From Chamaea fasciata (lineage: Eukaryota > Chordata > Aves > Passeriformes > Sylviidae), in NCBI GenBank assembly GCA_029207755.1, contig JARCOQ010000016.1:4779001-4843000 (forward strand): a DNA stretch of 64,000 bases, read 5' to 3'. Made by a program: the position numbers and the translations under genes. This document shows positions 1-11,963 of the stretch, in pieces (position 1 is the stretch's first letter; each line of letters begins with the position of its first letter). Below the pieces are notes generated by a model, which did no database searches, had not been told where the DNA came from, and saw only the letters and a list, made by a program, of their open reading frames with translations.

Positions 1-15
1 TGCCCTTCTGACCAG

Positions 16-190
16 CAGTTCATGCCACTATTGAATTCCTGCTTGGTCCAGAGTGCAAAGTCTTTGTGGTTTCACAGTCAATGCAGTTTTGGTCGTTCAT
101 GGTGGGTTTACAAGCAGGATTTCAGTAGCAACATTTTAATGGCTGCGAGGCCCTGAATCCACGGTGTCTATCAAACCAGCTGAATTCTGC
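16..190 (+). repeat. Diverged direct duplication, copy A (unclassified)
   Basis: This segment aligns with a second copy at about 935-1110. A 17-base block at 22-38 (starting ATGCCACTATTGA) is identical to 945-961, and a 16-base block at 163-178 (GGTGTCTATCAAACCA) is identical to 1079-1094. The sequence between them stays collinear with small gaps, by eye at roughly 70-75% identity. The offset is 923 at the first block and 916 at the second. The copy may continue left of the window. I do not recognise it as CR1, an LTR or a known SINE. It could be an old local duplication or two copies of an unrecognised repeat family. Confidence 0.7.
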
Positions 191-934
191 TTAGAAGCAA
201 TTAGTCCTGTGAGCTGCAAAGACAACAGAATTTCCAGAGCCCCTGTCCTGCATTTATCTCTGCATAAATGGAGAGCCCATTTGTCTACTTACCAAGGTAC
301 CTTTCTCACAAAATTTGTAGGAATGTTAATACCTTGACTACACACGGTTATACTTATTCAGAGAGGCTTTGTGATCACATAAAACTTAAGAACGCATAAA
401 AGGAATCCGTTTTCTTAGATATTTGCAGTGGTGACTGTATCAGAGAGGAGTGGCAGAAGTGGAGTGAAGGAAAAATGCACGTCCACAGATCACAGACAGA
501 AAAGTAGGTGTTTTGAAATACTTTGATGGCAACACAAATGTTGTCTCCTCTCCAGTGTTGATGCTTTTGAGAGCTCACTAGGCAGCAAAATGAAATGTTT
601 TACAGTTTTGTCAAGCACAGCACAGCCACTGATATTATACTTGCAATTTCATGACCTGGTAAACAGATACCTTTGTGCTTAAGGGTCTAAATGTCAGCGG
701 TGTAGAAAACTGATGATTATGCTGCTTTGTGAAACAGGAGCTTCTTCAGGAGAAGTATATCATACCTGAAGCAGCATCACTTGATATTTGCCCTTGTAAA
801 GCATGACCTTGTGACCAGTGCTTTCAGTGAGATAAGGAGTGAAGGGAGCTGGTGGGACGGCTGAGCTGGAGATATGTTTATCTCCTGCAGCATGGGCTGT
901 GTGGAATATGTGTTGCCTCTTTGAATGCAGTGAT
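191..934. other. Non-coding spacer between duplicated copies
   Basis: This stretch separates the two diverged copies. It has mixed composition with short A/T runs. Its open frames are all under 80 codons and have no recognisable domain. I see no RNA gene or mobile element in it. Confidence 0.6.
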
Positions 935-1110
935 TCAGCACCACATGCCACTATTGAATTCTTGTCTTGGTTCAGTGTACAAACTTTCTGTGTCTCAACA
1001 CAATTTCAGCCAAAACCTGCCATTTTTCTAGAAGACTTTCAGGAACAACCCCCTGTGGGCTGTTAGCCCTGAAAAGATGGTGTCTATCAAACCAATTGAT
1101 GAGTTTTCTT
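935..1110 (+). repeat. Diverged direct duplication, copy B (unclassified)
   Basis: This is the second copy of the element at about 16-190, in the same orientation. Shared blocks are 945-961 and 1079-1094, and the intervening bases align with small indels. The region just upstream (911-944) also resembles bases 1-21, so the homology may start left of the window. No poly-A tail, terminal inverted repeat or target duplication is visible, so the mechanism of duplication is open. Confidence 0.7.
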
Positions 1111-2485
1111 GATGGCTGCATCAAACCATCTGCAAGTCCTGTAGATCTGATGTAGGTAATTTTACAAATTAATCAGGGATTGGAAAATGTGGCTGTGGGA
1201 GAAGGGAGCCCCTGGCTGTGAGTTTCCACAGAAATCCTTTTGCTTTCAGCAGGGAATGGGAGCTCTATGCTATTCTCACAGTGTCTTATCTAATGTGTTA
1301 TTGACGCCATTGCATTTGCTTTCAAACACAGTCATTAGAACATTTAATTTGCAGCAGCTGTAATTTATATTTGTAATTTTGTCTAAGATCAATAAAGGAA
1401 ACTGAAGAGATTTATAGTCCCAGTTTCAACTAAGATAAATTGAAACAGACTCTGTTCCCCCGAAAAGCTTTATTTAACCAGCATTATAAAAGAACAAAAT
1501 GAATTAGATGAGATATTTGCATGCAAGCGTGGGTAAATAATCCCTTGTGTCTGGAAGAAATATTGGAAAGGGTGAACATGGTCAGTGTGTTCTTCTCTGA
1601 AATACAAATAAACTCCCGGGAAATGTTACCTTAGTGTAGGATCTAATGGGAGTCAAGGAAGCATTTCAAAATGCTTCTTAGCAGCAGCAGTCGATAAATA
1701 TCCTTGAGATCTGTTGTATTAATACTGCATAATAAGCCTGTAGCTGCATGTTTTAAACACTGTCAGGATCAGTCTGCGAGTGGAAAGTGAGACCCTGAAA
1801 GCACAGCTCTGCCTTATTTTACAGCAATCCTTGAACATGGGTTGCAGAAATGTGTTAATAATTTTTGAAAAGTCTGCATTCATTTATGAAATATTCATGT
1901 TCCAAGCACTGCCTCATGCCTGGGAAGAGGTGCCTCTCCCATGCAGCAATTAGCTGAGGGATTATGCTGAGCAGAAGAGACGTGAGAAGTGTCAGGCCAG
2001 CTCAGGGCTGTAGTAGTTTCAAGAAGAGTCTGACAGAGGGAAGGCAGAAATTCCAAATGAACCTTTCTCCTCCTGCACTGCAGCAGGACAGGATACTGGA
2101 GCAGTGATCTGAGGGCTGGGGCTGAGGAATATCCCTGCATCTGGCCCAGGACAGGGCACAGTTCAGCAGCTGGTGGCTGTGCTCATCCCCTGTGCTTTGA
2201 AGCCTTTTAAACGAGCCCTGGGGAAGGCAGTATATTCTTCTTCCAGCCTCTGTTAATTTGGTTTATGCCTAATCCAGCTGCCTGTTGCCAATAGACTGCT
2301 GCTAGTGCTGTGCCAGGGCACGTGTTCCTCTACTCTGCCATGCAGCCAGGCTTGAAATTCCTGCTGTTTTGCAGAAAGCTTCACTTCATACTGTCATGTG
2401 ATCACATCATACTGAAGGAAAAGAGAATCTGTGGCATGAAGGAGAAAGTTCCACAGTGAGACCTTGACTTCCTCCTCCAGGCAGG
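1111..2485. other. Non-coding DNA, nothing recognised
   Basis: Unique-looking, moderately AT-rich sequence. The longest open frame (about 80 codons, minus strand, near 1895-2140) lies in a purine/pyrimidine-skewed stretch and has no domain I recognise. Confidence 0.6.
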
Positions 2486-2611
2486 GTTCTTTTTGTTCTT
2501 GTTGTTGTTGGGTTTTTTTTTTGTTAGTTTGGTTTTTTTTTGTTTTGTTGTTGTTGTTGGTTTTCTGTGGTTTTTTGTGGCGGTTTTTTTGTTTGTTTTT
2601 TTTTTTTTTTT
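2486..2611. repeat. T/G-rich low-complexity tract
   Basis: About 125 bases almost without A or C on the plus strand, made of T runs punctuated by GTT and GTTT units, ending in a run of more than ten T. Open frames across it (poly-Phe/Val on plus, poly-Lys/Asn/Thr on minus) are translation artefacts. It could be the poly-A end of an old minus-strand retroposon, but no body is recognisable. Confidence 0.85.
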
Positions 2612-5600
2612 GAGGGTGTTTGGTATAGGTTTTTCAATATTATGTTTTGTCTTGGAGTTTTGCCAAACTGCTGCACCCTTTCTAGGGTTCATTCATATGC
2701 CCTCAGCCCCCACGTGTCTCAGAGCTCCTGGATGTTTGGTGTTCATGGAGAAGCTCACCTTTCCCCTGTCAGCCTGGGAAGATGCCTTACCAGCTAACAT
2801 ATTCTGCAGGCATTTATCCCTGAGGGCAGCAATCCAGGCTGGAAAGTGGTGAAACATATCTGGGCTACTCTTAGGTTGCTAAGGTGGGTGAGGGTAGAAG
2901 AGAAAAGATCCCCATTTCCTACACTTCCACTTGTCTCCTCCCATAAAGGTTACAGAGAAAGTCAGAGAAGGACCTGCCCCATCTGTGTGTGTGTGTGCTG
3001 CACCTCATGAGGAGGATTTGTCTTTAAATGCTAACTGTAAAGGCAGCTTCATACTGTTCTCCTTTCTGTTCTTGTGGCTGGTTGTTTGAATTCAATTAAT
3101 TTAATATGTTTTTAATAGTGCAGAGCTGCTGTCTCTACAGTACCTTGTAAACAACAATTTTTGCTGTAAGCAGTCAACCAGTGCCCCGTGTCTAGTCATC
3201 AAGGGTTGAATGTCACCATAATGATCTTGGACTTAATGTGACTAATGTCTGAACTGCAACAAAGTGTGTTATATGGGCCACAAGATTGTACAAGGCAAAA
3301 TTATTTCTATTCTTATAACTGCTGTTAGTTAACAGCTGTTTACATGTTAAGAGAATTACTAGATATGCCATCAAGGGGTTATGGTACCAGGGCCAGAACA
3401 GAGACAAAGAATGTATGGAGGAAGACAGACCTTCTTCTGAGGTCCTTCTCTTGCTAATGAATAACACAGAAGCAAATGTGTCAAGGGAAAAAGAAGCTGA
3501 GAGTCAAGGCTCAGCATCACATGGTGAATTTAATAGAAGAACTGAGTAGTAGCCTGTAATCTTGGACCACTGCTAGGCTTACATCATTATCCTGTTCATC
3601 CAAACAAAGCTGTGGCACTCTGAAGCCCCAGGTGCTTTGTTTATTGTGTGCAATCAGTTCAACTTGTCATTTCACCTACACTTTCTATTACCCAGTGTTT
3701 TCCTTAGAAGCTTCTAACAAACGATTCAGGTGAAAGATTTCTTGAAATGAATAGCTATTTGTGAGTCAGTGCATGGTATTGGATTTCACCTGCCGTGGGT
3801 TTGGGAGAGAGAAATTTAGAAGGAACAATAGATTTAAATCACTGGTGGGTTAGTTTGAGGACTTGCCAGTCCCAGGTAATGGCCCTGGATCTGGTTGTCA
3901 GCCTGCCCTGGTTCTAGCTTGCAGGGCTACAGCCTGCATGAAGGCAGGGTGGGCTGTGCTTCTGTCACCACTAATGAGGCTGGGGGAGTGGATTTCCTCC
4001 CAGTATTTAGTGGTTGTCTATCCTTAGTATCTGTGCTCTCCTGTGTGGGAGTGCAAGGAGGGATGGCCAACCTGAAACTGCAATAGGAGGGATCCTCTCC
4101 TAAGGAGGGTTTGTTTCTACAAGAAGATCCTTCTATCAAGATTCAGCAAACAAGCTTTTAATCCACACTGCAGCACAGCCAAAGCCTCCCTAGTGTCCTC
4201 TCTACTGCATTGCACCTCTGAATTTGGGGGCTGTGGGATGAGTGTGACTGAGGAAAACATCCCCAAATTTAACACCTCACTAAGATGGGTTGGTTTTTTT
4301 TCTAAGGGCTTTCAATGGTGGGTGAACGCTGGGCTGACCTGAGGCTTGGAGCTCACCAGTTCAACCCTGCAAACACCAGTGCTGGGAGTCACTGCTGCAG
4401 TCCAGAGATTGGCAGCCCTGCACACTTCCACACAGCTCTGCAGTGGGCAGGGTGAGATCCATCTCCGTGCCTGGGGTCCCTGGGGTGAGCAAATGAGAGA
4501 AAGAGATGTTTAAGAGATGTATGCCATTGAGCCAGCGTTTCAAGTTGCTACATAATTGGCAGCATTGTGAAGCTCCTCTAGGGAGAAAGCTTCGGGTGGT
4601 AGCTCTCTCTGTGCCTCCCTGCTGTGAGTCATTGTGAACTCCTAGTTCAGAGGAACTGGTACCAAGGAAAAAGCATTGAGATAATAACCTTGAAAAATCA
4701 GAGGAGAGAAGAGGGGAGGGGGGAGAAATTTATTCCCTGAAAGGAGCAGAACTGCCTCACCCTAAAAGCATTCTGTAAATCATGGAATCAGGCTTCCCAA
4801 AGATCTGCCTTTACCAAAAGCGTCATCCTCTGAGGGTGGAGGGACGTGTGCTTTGGGATTTAAGGACTGTCCATATGGTGTCACACAGCCTAAGCCAGTG
4901 GCTGGTATGCTGCCAGTTTGCAAACCAACTCATCAAGGCAATGAAAAGGTTTTTAAATCTTATGCTTGCAATTATAAGGAACAATAGTTTGTAGTGCCTC
5001 GGGAGAAACTGTGTGCTGTGATTGCCTTGCTCTAAGCATGCAGGCCTCTGGTGTTAAGAACACTAACATCTATTCAAGCATGTTTTACCTTTCTGAGAGC
5101 CACGGACAATGCCATGTTGTGTGGGAATTTCGTGGTGTTTTCTAGCTGGTGGGACTTCTTTTCTTGGAGATAAACATGCATTGTGTTATTAAGAAAGAGC
5201 CTTCAAGTTGCTGTTCTGATTTATATTCCCTTCTACACTGGTGCATGCATTTATTGTTTGTTAAGGGCTGACAGCCCTGGAAACCTAAGCTCTCTATTTA
5301 TCCACAGAGTGAAATTCTCTCTCTCTCTGTAGAGGGGATGCCAAAGGCACTAATTGTCAATGATGCTGTTGCACACACAAAAAAATCCTCTCTCTCAGAA
5401 TAATTTTGCCATGTGAGGGAGAACTCCTGAAGTGGAAGGTGATTTGGAGAGTATGTCTGACAAAGACAATGGCGCTCCCAGGAGAAGGAGAGGAAAAGCA
5501 TGGTGTGCTGTCAGGTAGGAGATTGGTCCACATGATTCATCTGTCCTATCCCTACACAGTCAAAAATGATGGTGAGCCTATTCCTATTATTCCAGGGACA

Positions 5601-8115
5601 CAAAGAAAGAGGGAGAGGGAGATTTTGTAACAGTAAGAATGCTTTCCTCACCTTGCACACTGGTTTCAAATGTGGTCTTGACATATGACTGCATCACAAC
5701 TTGCAAAAATGAGAATTCAGAGAAGCGACTGGTTACTCCCAGCCTATAAAAAATAACGTTGAAAGGCTTCTTATTTACTCATTTCCTTCTGTGAAAGGAG
5801 AGTGATGCTAGGGAGAAAAACTAAATTTAACAAAAAGCTGAAGTTTTATCTCCTCTGTTGCATTCCTTTAACAAAGTAGGCTGCATCTTCCAGCCTTAGA
5901 AATCTCCGAAATCCCAGACAGCAGGAATCTCCCATTTAATCTGAGGAAAGATGGTAGCTTTGGCCCTGTGTTTGTTTTGCAGGGCATCTACTTCAGGAAC
6001 ATAAAAGCAAATTTATTTTAATTATATCAATTTATGTTCATTAAAAAATCTTCTCCATAACTAACCCCGGTATTGAATTGCTATGTATCTCTTCCTAATT
6101 CACTCACACAATGTTTATTCAATTTAATTGACAGTAAGGGTGAATTTATAGGACTATAATTCACACTTCTGGTGAAAGGAAAAAACAACGCGGAGCTATA
6201 TTATTTGCTGCAAAACTGAAGTAGGGAGATTCATCAGAGCAAACTGTATATACAATTTTAATAGTTTCCCTCATCAGGGTCTCTTATTAGGGTTTCTTTT
6301 GCAATTATTTAGGCCATTTGAAACTGCTTATTGTGAGAAGCTTCCAAACAATACTGAAATAAATCCAAATACTGGAGGAGTTTTTAAGAGTGTAATCTGT
6401 TCACTTCTTTCTTTTTTTGATACCCCTTTCTCTGGAATAAAAATACTGAATTTCCGAAAGATCTCCATTAGCTGGAGAACCTGTCTGGGTCACAAGTAAG
6501 GAAGGTATTTCCAGCCGAAGTGTTGGTAATTGTTGCTTGTCTTTTCTTGGCACAGATTTGTGGATAAAATCTTCAAATACCTGGATATCAAAGGGCAAAA
6601 GCCCACCACCCCTCCTGTTGGAGGTGTTTGGTGTGCGTGGGTGACACATCCCAGTGCTGGGGGGAGTCTGGTTTTGCCAGACCCCACATCACAGAACTCC
6701 TCTGAGAAACCCCAAATGATAAGGCTGAAATCAGAGTCTTAAAGTGGGTCTGATCTTCCCAAGGGGTGAGCAACCAACTGCAAGCACGTCCTGGAAGCCT
6801 GGGGGCTTAAGAGCCGAAGGGATTTCTGTGGGAAGTGAATTCCAGCAAGGAGCAAAGTGGGACCTGACCACATGACCCACGTGCTTATGGGGAAGCAGTC
6901 TGAGTTTAAGGTACGGGGTTTACAGAAATTGCTGAGTTGCCAGCTGAGTATAGTACCTCTGAAATTACAAGACTTTTTTTTTCTTGTGCTATAATAAATA
7001 AAGGTGATATGATGCCAAGAATTAATAAGTGGAGTTTATTTGTCCAGGCAATCACCCTTCAGTACGAAAATCAAAGGCACCGATGAACTGTGGCCTCACT
7101 GTGTGAAGATTTTACAATACCATGATTACTATCAGATCTCAATAACTTCCAGTAATGTGTAAGTAGCATCAACAATTGCTATCACACAATTTCATTGGGC
7201 TTTCAGATAAGTATCTAGAAGTAGAACCAGGTTTTAGAGGTATAAAGAATGCAATTACCATTTTAATATCTCTGCGCAGGGAACAGGAAGATTAATTTTT
7301 GTAGGTCTATTTTTGAGATTTTTTTCACAGGTTGGGAGAGATATGTAAAAAGCTGGGTACAATACACTAGATATAAATTAAGTGCTGCTGATAGCTAATT
7401 AAAGCAACACAACTAGATAGCAGAATTACTGGAAAAATCAAAATCTCTCGTGCCTTAAAATCATGCAGTACTTGTGACTGGGTTTTCAAGAAGGAAGAGA
7501 AGAAATGTTGAGATTGTTGCCTCTTGTTTCTTAATGAATTCTAAACCAACATGTTCAAAGCAAGGCTATGTCTCAGAAGTCCAGAGACCAGAAAAAAAAA
7601 AAAGAAAAAAAGTCTTTCTTCCCCTTTAGGCTGTATTTATTGTTATAACACTTGTGAGTGTATTTATTGTTACCTGTCGATTCTTGTGTTGTCATATGTG
7701 GATACAGAGTATTTCATAGCTTAATTTTGGGCTCATTCACTGCTTCCTGACAAAGCTTTTAGAGCTGGTCCACCAGAAAACACACTCAGGTTCTAAAGAG
7801 TGTGGATACATGATTACTTTATGGAGATCCAGTTTAAGAAAAGAGGTAGAAGCTGGCAAACCTGCCAGAGAGCTGGACTCCTTGTGGGGAGAAGCAGTAG
7901 TTTTTTGGCACAGAATCAGCAGGAGATTTGGTGCAAGCTGCTGGTGACCTGCGTTCCTTCAAAACTCCATCTGACCTGAGCAGAGCTACGTCAGGGGGGC
8001 CCAGGGGGGACAGTGCATGGCCCAAATCAAGCTGGATTTGACGGCTGTGATTAGGATGATGTCCCTGCAGCAAGCTGCCAGTGCTGAGATGCTGCATGGG
8101 GTGGTGAGGTGGTGG
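2612..8115. other. Non-coding DNA, nothing recognised
   Basis: About 5.5 kb of unique-looking sequence with no gene. It includes a short (TG)n run near 2983-2997, a short CT run near 5315-5330 and an AT-rich, TAAT-containing stretch near 6000-6180. Open frames are under about 85 codons and mutually overlapping. Confidence 0.6.
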
Positions 8116-8119
8116 AACA

Positions 8120-8385
8120 ACAAACAGGAGCGGCAGGAGGAGCGCGCACCAGCCGCGCATGGGGCACGTTCCACCTCCACTCCCCGTCCCCGAGGCGTCA
8201 GAGATATTGAGCTTGTATTTCAGGCCGGAGATAAGGTATGGAAAATCCATGGCTTTCAGATCTTGCTACAAATTAATCCGTTCAGCAGGCAGAAAGTTTT
8301 AAAGTGGGTTCAGTCCTGAGGCGTCACACGGATCTCTGCGGGCGAGAGCGGAGTCACGGCGGTGACAGCTCCCGGTAGCAGCCAC
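8120..8385. promoter_or_regulatory. CpG-dense patch, possible regulatory element or first exon
   Basis: Counting by eye gives about 19 CpG dinucleotides in roughly 265 bases, in a genome where most of this window is strongly CpG-depleted. An open frame runs through it from 8017 to 8319 on the plus strand (about 100 codons, rich in Gln, Glu and Arg), but I recognise no domain. A donor-like AAG|GTATGG occurs near 8234-8242. A quadruplex-type G-run motif follows at 8538-8559. CpG retention suggests an unmethylated element such as a promoter or enhancer, but a GC-rich chance patch or an unrecognised insertion is possible. Confidence 0.35.
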
Positions 8386-9689
8386 AGGCAGGTGGCACAT
8401 TTTAATGGCTCATTAATGTACCTGGCCACACTTCTGTGAGTGCAGGGAACATTGGTGTCTCCTGCAGCACATTTCTGAGCGGTTTAGAGCCAGAGGTGTC
8501 GAGATCGTTACGAGTATTGTGTAGAATTTTCTGGTTTGGGGGGATGTGGGGTGGGAGGGAAGCAGAAGGATGTAAAATACATAGACTTGGGGAATATATG
8601 GCTGTGTTGACCTACACTGGGCTTGTTTAGGGGTCATGTGAAGGCCATAAACTCCTTGCTACAGTAACCTCAAAACTATAAAGTCACACATCTGAATGAA
8701 GTCCTTTAATATACTGACATACAAAAAACCTCTGTGATTTTAAAATAGTCTTACTCGGCTATCTGTCTTCAAGGAGTTAGATTTATGATCAATCCATTGA
8801 CATCTGCTTTAGTGTTTATTTAATGAAATAAAATTAGTTTGTAGCTAGTGAAAGAAAGTAAGAACTTTTCTCCACTGTTTTCCTTTTAGTGAAGAGGACA
8901 GCACCAGCTTCCTCTTTCCCAGTGATTATGACCCGTGACTTGAAATGGTGTTTCTTGACACCCTTTTCCTGATGCTGCTTTTCCCCTAAGCATCAATATT
9001 AGATGTTCAAGAAGAAAACTATTTCAACAACACCAATTTTTCTAAAATTGGGAAAAGATGTGGGGTTTTTTTCTCCCAGGTATTGATGATGACTTCAGAA
9101 ATGTGGGGGTTTTTTAAATGCATGTATCTGAGCTTTGCAGAAGTTTATTCCAGAGCAGGTGCACCCAGGGGTTAAGAGATGCTGTGTGAGAGCCAGAGAG
9201 TCCAGAATCACAACACACATCATTTCTGGGCAGCACTGGGCACTCACCCACCCACACCTGCATCCCCACAGGGATGGCCCCAGGTTCCCTGGTGTCAAAC
9301 CTGCCAGAGCCCAGGCCCTGCCTTGGCTGTGCCAGTGAGAGGAGTGTGTTTGCCGTCCCACCACCAGGATAACTGTGTGGGATGTGTTCTCCGTGGAATG
9401 TCCCAACTCTGCACAGACAGCTCTGCCTGTGGGTTGTCATCCTGCCTTGACATTTTGAAGTGTTTCAGCTCTGCAGCCTCACAGTGAATTCTCCTCTCTG
9501 CTGACGAGCTGCTTTCTGCACAACTCTGCAGCTCCATGGATTGTTCTGGCAGTTGGATTTTAGTGATCAGTAGCAGCTCTCTGCAGGATTGACTGGCTCC
9601 TTACAGACCCCACATTTACCTGTGCACTGGGGCTAGGAGCTGCCCCAACCCTGCAAGGCAAGGAGAGGCTGGTCAGAACCACAGATTTT
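8386..9689. other. Non-coding DNA with one G-run motif
   Basis: No gene recognised. It contains the quadruplex-type motif at 8538-8559. The stretch at 9120-9540 is GC-rich but CpG-poor, where long overlapping open frames on both strands reflect low stop-codon density rather than coding. Confidence 0.55.
8538..8559 (+). other. G-quadruplex-type motif
   Basis: Four G runs on the plus strand, of 6, 4, 3 and 3 G, are separated by loops ATGT, T and A. This fits the canonical four-run G3+ pattern with loops of 1-7 bases. It lies about 150 bases downstream of the CpG-dense patch. Actual folding is inference. Confidence 0.6.
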
Positions 9690-9870
9690 CATGTGACTTT
9701 GGATAAATCCCTTAGCAGCCCTCCCTGTCACCTGGAAAACAGAAATAATTCCATCCTCCAGCCCTACAGAGGGTTACTGATAAATGTCTCTTCCTTTTGG
9801 AGAGCACTTGAATTGCACTTAGTCTTATTAATACAATTAGCTAAAGTGCCTGGTCAAAAGCTGATGTGTA
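9690..9870 (+). repeat. MIR-like amniote SINE remnant
   Basis: From 9693 the order of recognisable MIR blocks is kept: GTGACTTTGG followed by AAATC.CTTA, then a CTGGAAAACAGAAATAAT block corresponding to the CTGTAAAATGG-ATAAT part, then CTACAGAGGGTTACTGA corresponding to the CACAGGGTTGTTGTGA part. An AAGTGCCTGG block near 9843 could be the 3' portion. Divergence is high, as expected for a SINE that predates the bird-mammal split. Identification is from memory of the consensus, without an alignment score. Confidence 0.5.
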
Positions 9871-11515
9871 TCCCTTTTTCTAATAGAATTATGTGGCTTG
9901 GTGGTGCTGAGCACTCCGAAGGTCACTCCAGTCACTTGCACAGAACAAAAAGAGCTGGTTTTAACTGCTTACACCACAGCCAGAGAAACAGATACTGGGT
10001 ATACTCAGAAAATCTTTATTTTTTAAAAGAAATGACACTAGGAGAACTACAAAAGCAAAAGAAGTACATCTGTAGTTTCTAATTAATTTCAACAGACCTT
10101 TGAATCCCAAAACCCATCACTGGTTTTGGGGTTTTTGATCATGCCATGGATCAGCATTGTCACTGGGGATTTCCAACTGGCACATTGGAGATACAAATGA
10201 AAAAATCTCTTGCCAACTGTGTTTTACTTTTTAGCTTCATGGGAGGTTGTGCTTTAAAGAGAACTTTGGCTTATTACTATAGCAGAAAAATTTTAATTAA
10301 AAGCAAAATAAAACAAAAAAAAAGGGAGAGGGGGAAGAATGCTTAGAAAACTCTTCCAAAATGAAAAATTACTTTCTCTGTGACTGTTTCTGTGGGTCTC
10401 TTTCATGTCCATGTTCTCTGGATGTTCCAGCAGAGTGTGAGGCTGGCAAGGAGGATGGGAGAGCAGTTCATGGTTCTGCCCCACCTTGCACAGATCTGTG
10501 CTGGATTCACATCTGACTGAGTCTGGCCAGACCCATCTCTGGCTAATCAGAAGGGAAAAATGCCACACATCTGAGATGAATCAGCAGGAAAGAGCAAATT
10601 TTGACAGTTATGCCAAAGTAATTTGAATTAGACAAAGCTTTGATGACTACAAAGCTAGATTTGATATCCCGGTGGGAGCAGATTTTCTTGTTATGTGTTC
10701 ATTTAATAATTTTTTTTTACTCTGGGCAGAAATAAGGAAAAAATGGCTTTTTGACAGACTCTTATGCCTGATTCTGAACTCCCAAGGAAAGCAAAGAACT
10801 AGCCAGGCAGAATCCTGAAGAAGAAGCACCACCAAAGGAAATAATTCCTTTATTACTTTATTACTTAGGTGTCTGTTTGTGTGAAAAAGGTTTCTTTTTG
10901 AAAAGTAATTCCGAGTCCTTACTTATGTTGCAATCTGTAATAGACACAACTTATAAAACGAGGGGCAAGTCTTCGAATGATGCAAGGGATTTGTTGCACA
11001 TTTGTGCACACATTTCTTACATTGAATGTGTGGAGGTTCTGCCTCAGGTAGATGCAAGTGCAGCAATAATCTGTGAGGAAGGTCAGTGCAGAGGAGCCAA
11101 AGCACATTTTTAATTTACACATCTATGTGCTGGTGGCAGGTGCTAAAACTGGCATCACTGGTTTCAGAAGGGAAAACACAAAAGATATAGGAAGATGTCT
11201 GGCATGATCAGCTTTAAGTCATGCACTTGAAAATGATACAATGTGAAGTGAGGAGGTTTTAATGCTGAGAATTTTATACTTCAGCAAGAACGCTCCAACC
11301 CTGCTGATGAGCTGACATTTGTGGTCAGTTATTTCCCAAAGGTACTGGCAGTTTTATAATTAGGCTTTCAGTTAGCAATGCCTTTCTGCTCCTGCCTCAC
11401 CCCACACAGATCAGCACTGGTGAGGTTTTCAGGTGTGGGTGTGATGTTTGACTTGTGCTGAGCAGAAGTAACCAGAGCAAAGGAAGGGCTGGGATTGGTG
11501 TGGGCCTGTTTGTTT
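9871..11515. other. Non-coding DNA, nothing recognised
   Basis: Unique-looking sequence. The open frame at about 9693-10082 overlaps the MIR-like remnant and is not credible as coding. An A-rich run lies at 10297-10330. Confidence 0.6.
11512..11515 (+). repeat. Left target-site duplication of LTR (GTTT)
   Basis: GTTT immediately precedes the LTR start at 11516 and is repeated immediately after its end at 11964-11967. A perfect 4-base duplication supports a true integration, but 4 bases is weak evidence alone. Confidence 0.55.
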
Positions 11516-11963
11516 TGGTGCCTTAAGTTTTAGCTTTCATGCTTTTCAGATTCTGTGCTGCCCAGGGGTGCAGTTCTGAGCCTCATATGAAGTGCTAGCA
11601 AGCTCTCTTTACAAAGCAGGGAGAAAAAACAAATCCTTTTCCTGCTGAAGACCAAGGACAACTTTCAGGCCCAAGAGCACAAACAAAGGTGGACTGAAGG
11701 AGGAACAAGAAGGATGGGACCTCACAACCTGAAGCTGTAACTGGACAATTAAACCCCAATGTGCAAATGGACCAAAACTTTTAAAAGTGTGAGACCTCGT
11801 GACCGGTTGGGCATTTTGTGACCATTTTGGGTCCGCCTTGGGTGTAGCCCTGGCCAGGCTCCTGTCCTGCCCAAGGTGTACCCTAAAGGCCTTTCAATAA
11901 ACACCAACTTTATTCTCCAGCTCTGCCCAGCCTCTGTTTCAGGTCAGCCTTCCCAAGGCATCA
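11516..11963 (+). mobile_element. Solo LTR of an endogenous retrovirus (448 bp)
   Basis: The element begins TGGTGCCTT and ends AAGGCATCA, terminal inverted repeats matching at 8 of 9 positions with the diagnostic TG...CA ends. It is flanked by the 4-base duplication GTTT. A polyadenylation signal AATAAA lies at 11896-11901, about 60 bases before the end, defining a plus-strand orientation. No gag, pol or env sequence, primer-binding site or second LTR is found nearby, so this is a solo LTR left by recombination. The sequence resembles LTRs I associate with songbird retroviruses. A 4-base duplication is usual for class I elements, but I cannot name the family. Confidence 0.85.
11896..11901 (+). 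promoter_or_regulatory. LTR polyadenylation signal AATAAA
   Basis: Canonical hexamer inside the solo LTR, positioned as expected near the R/U5 part. It supports the plus-strand orientation. Whether it still works is not known. Confidence 0.7.

Noticed and set aside
2402..2852. Lys-rich (minus) and Phe/Val-rich (plus) frames
   Set aside because: Pure artefacts of the T/G low-complexity tract.
4781..4800. CR1 3'-end-like phrase (AATCATGGAATCA)
   Set aside because: The similarity stops after about 13 bases, with no GGTTGGAA or TCCAACC blocks following.
5255..5285. Possible further copy of the left-edge repeat (GGGCTGACAGCCCTGGAAA)
   Set aside because: Only a short self-complementary word is shared with 1057-1075 and the flanks do not align.
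6998..7060. Possible antisense LTR end (TGATGCC... with TTTATT)
   Set aside because: Shares only the first bases with the end of the 11.5 kb LTR. No second end or duplication was seen.
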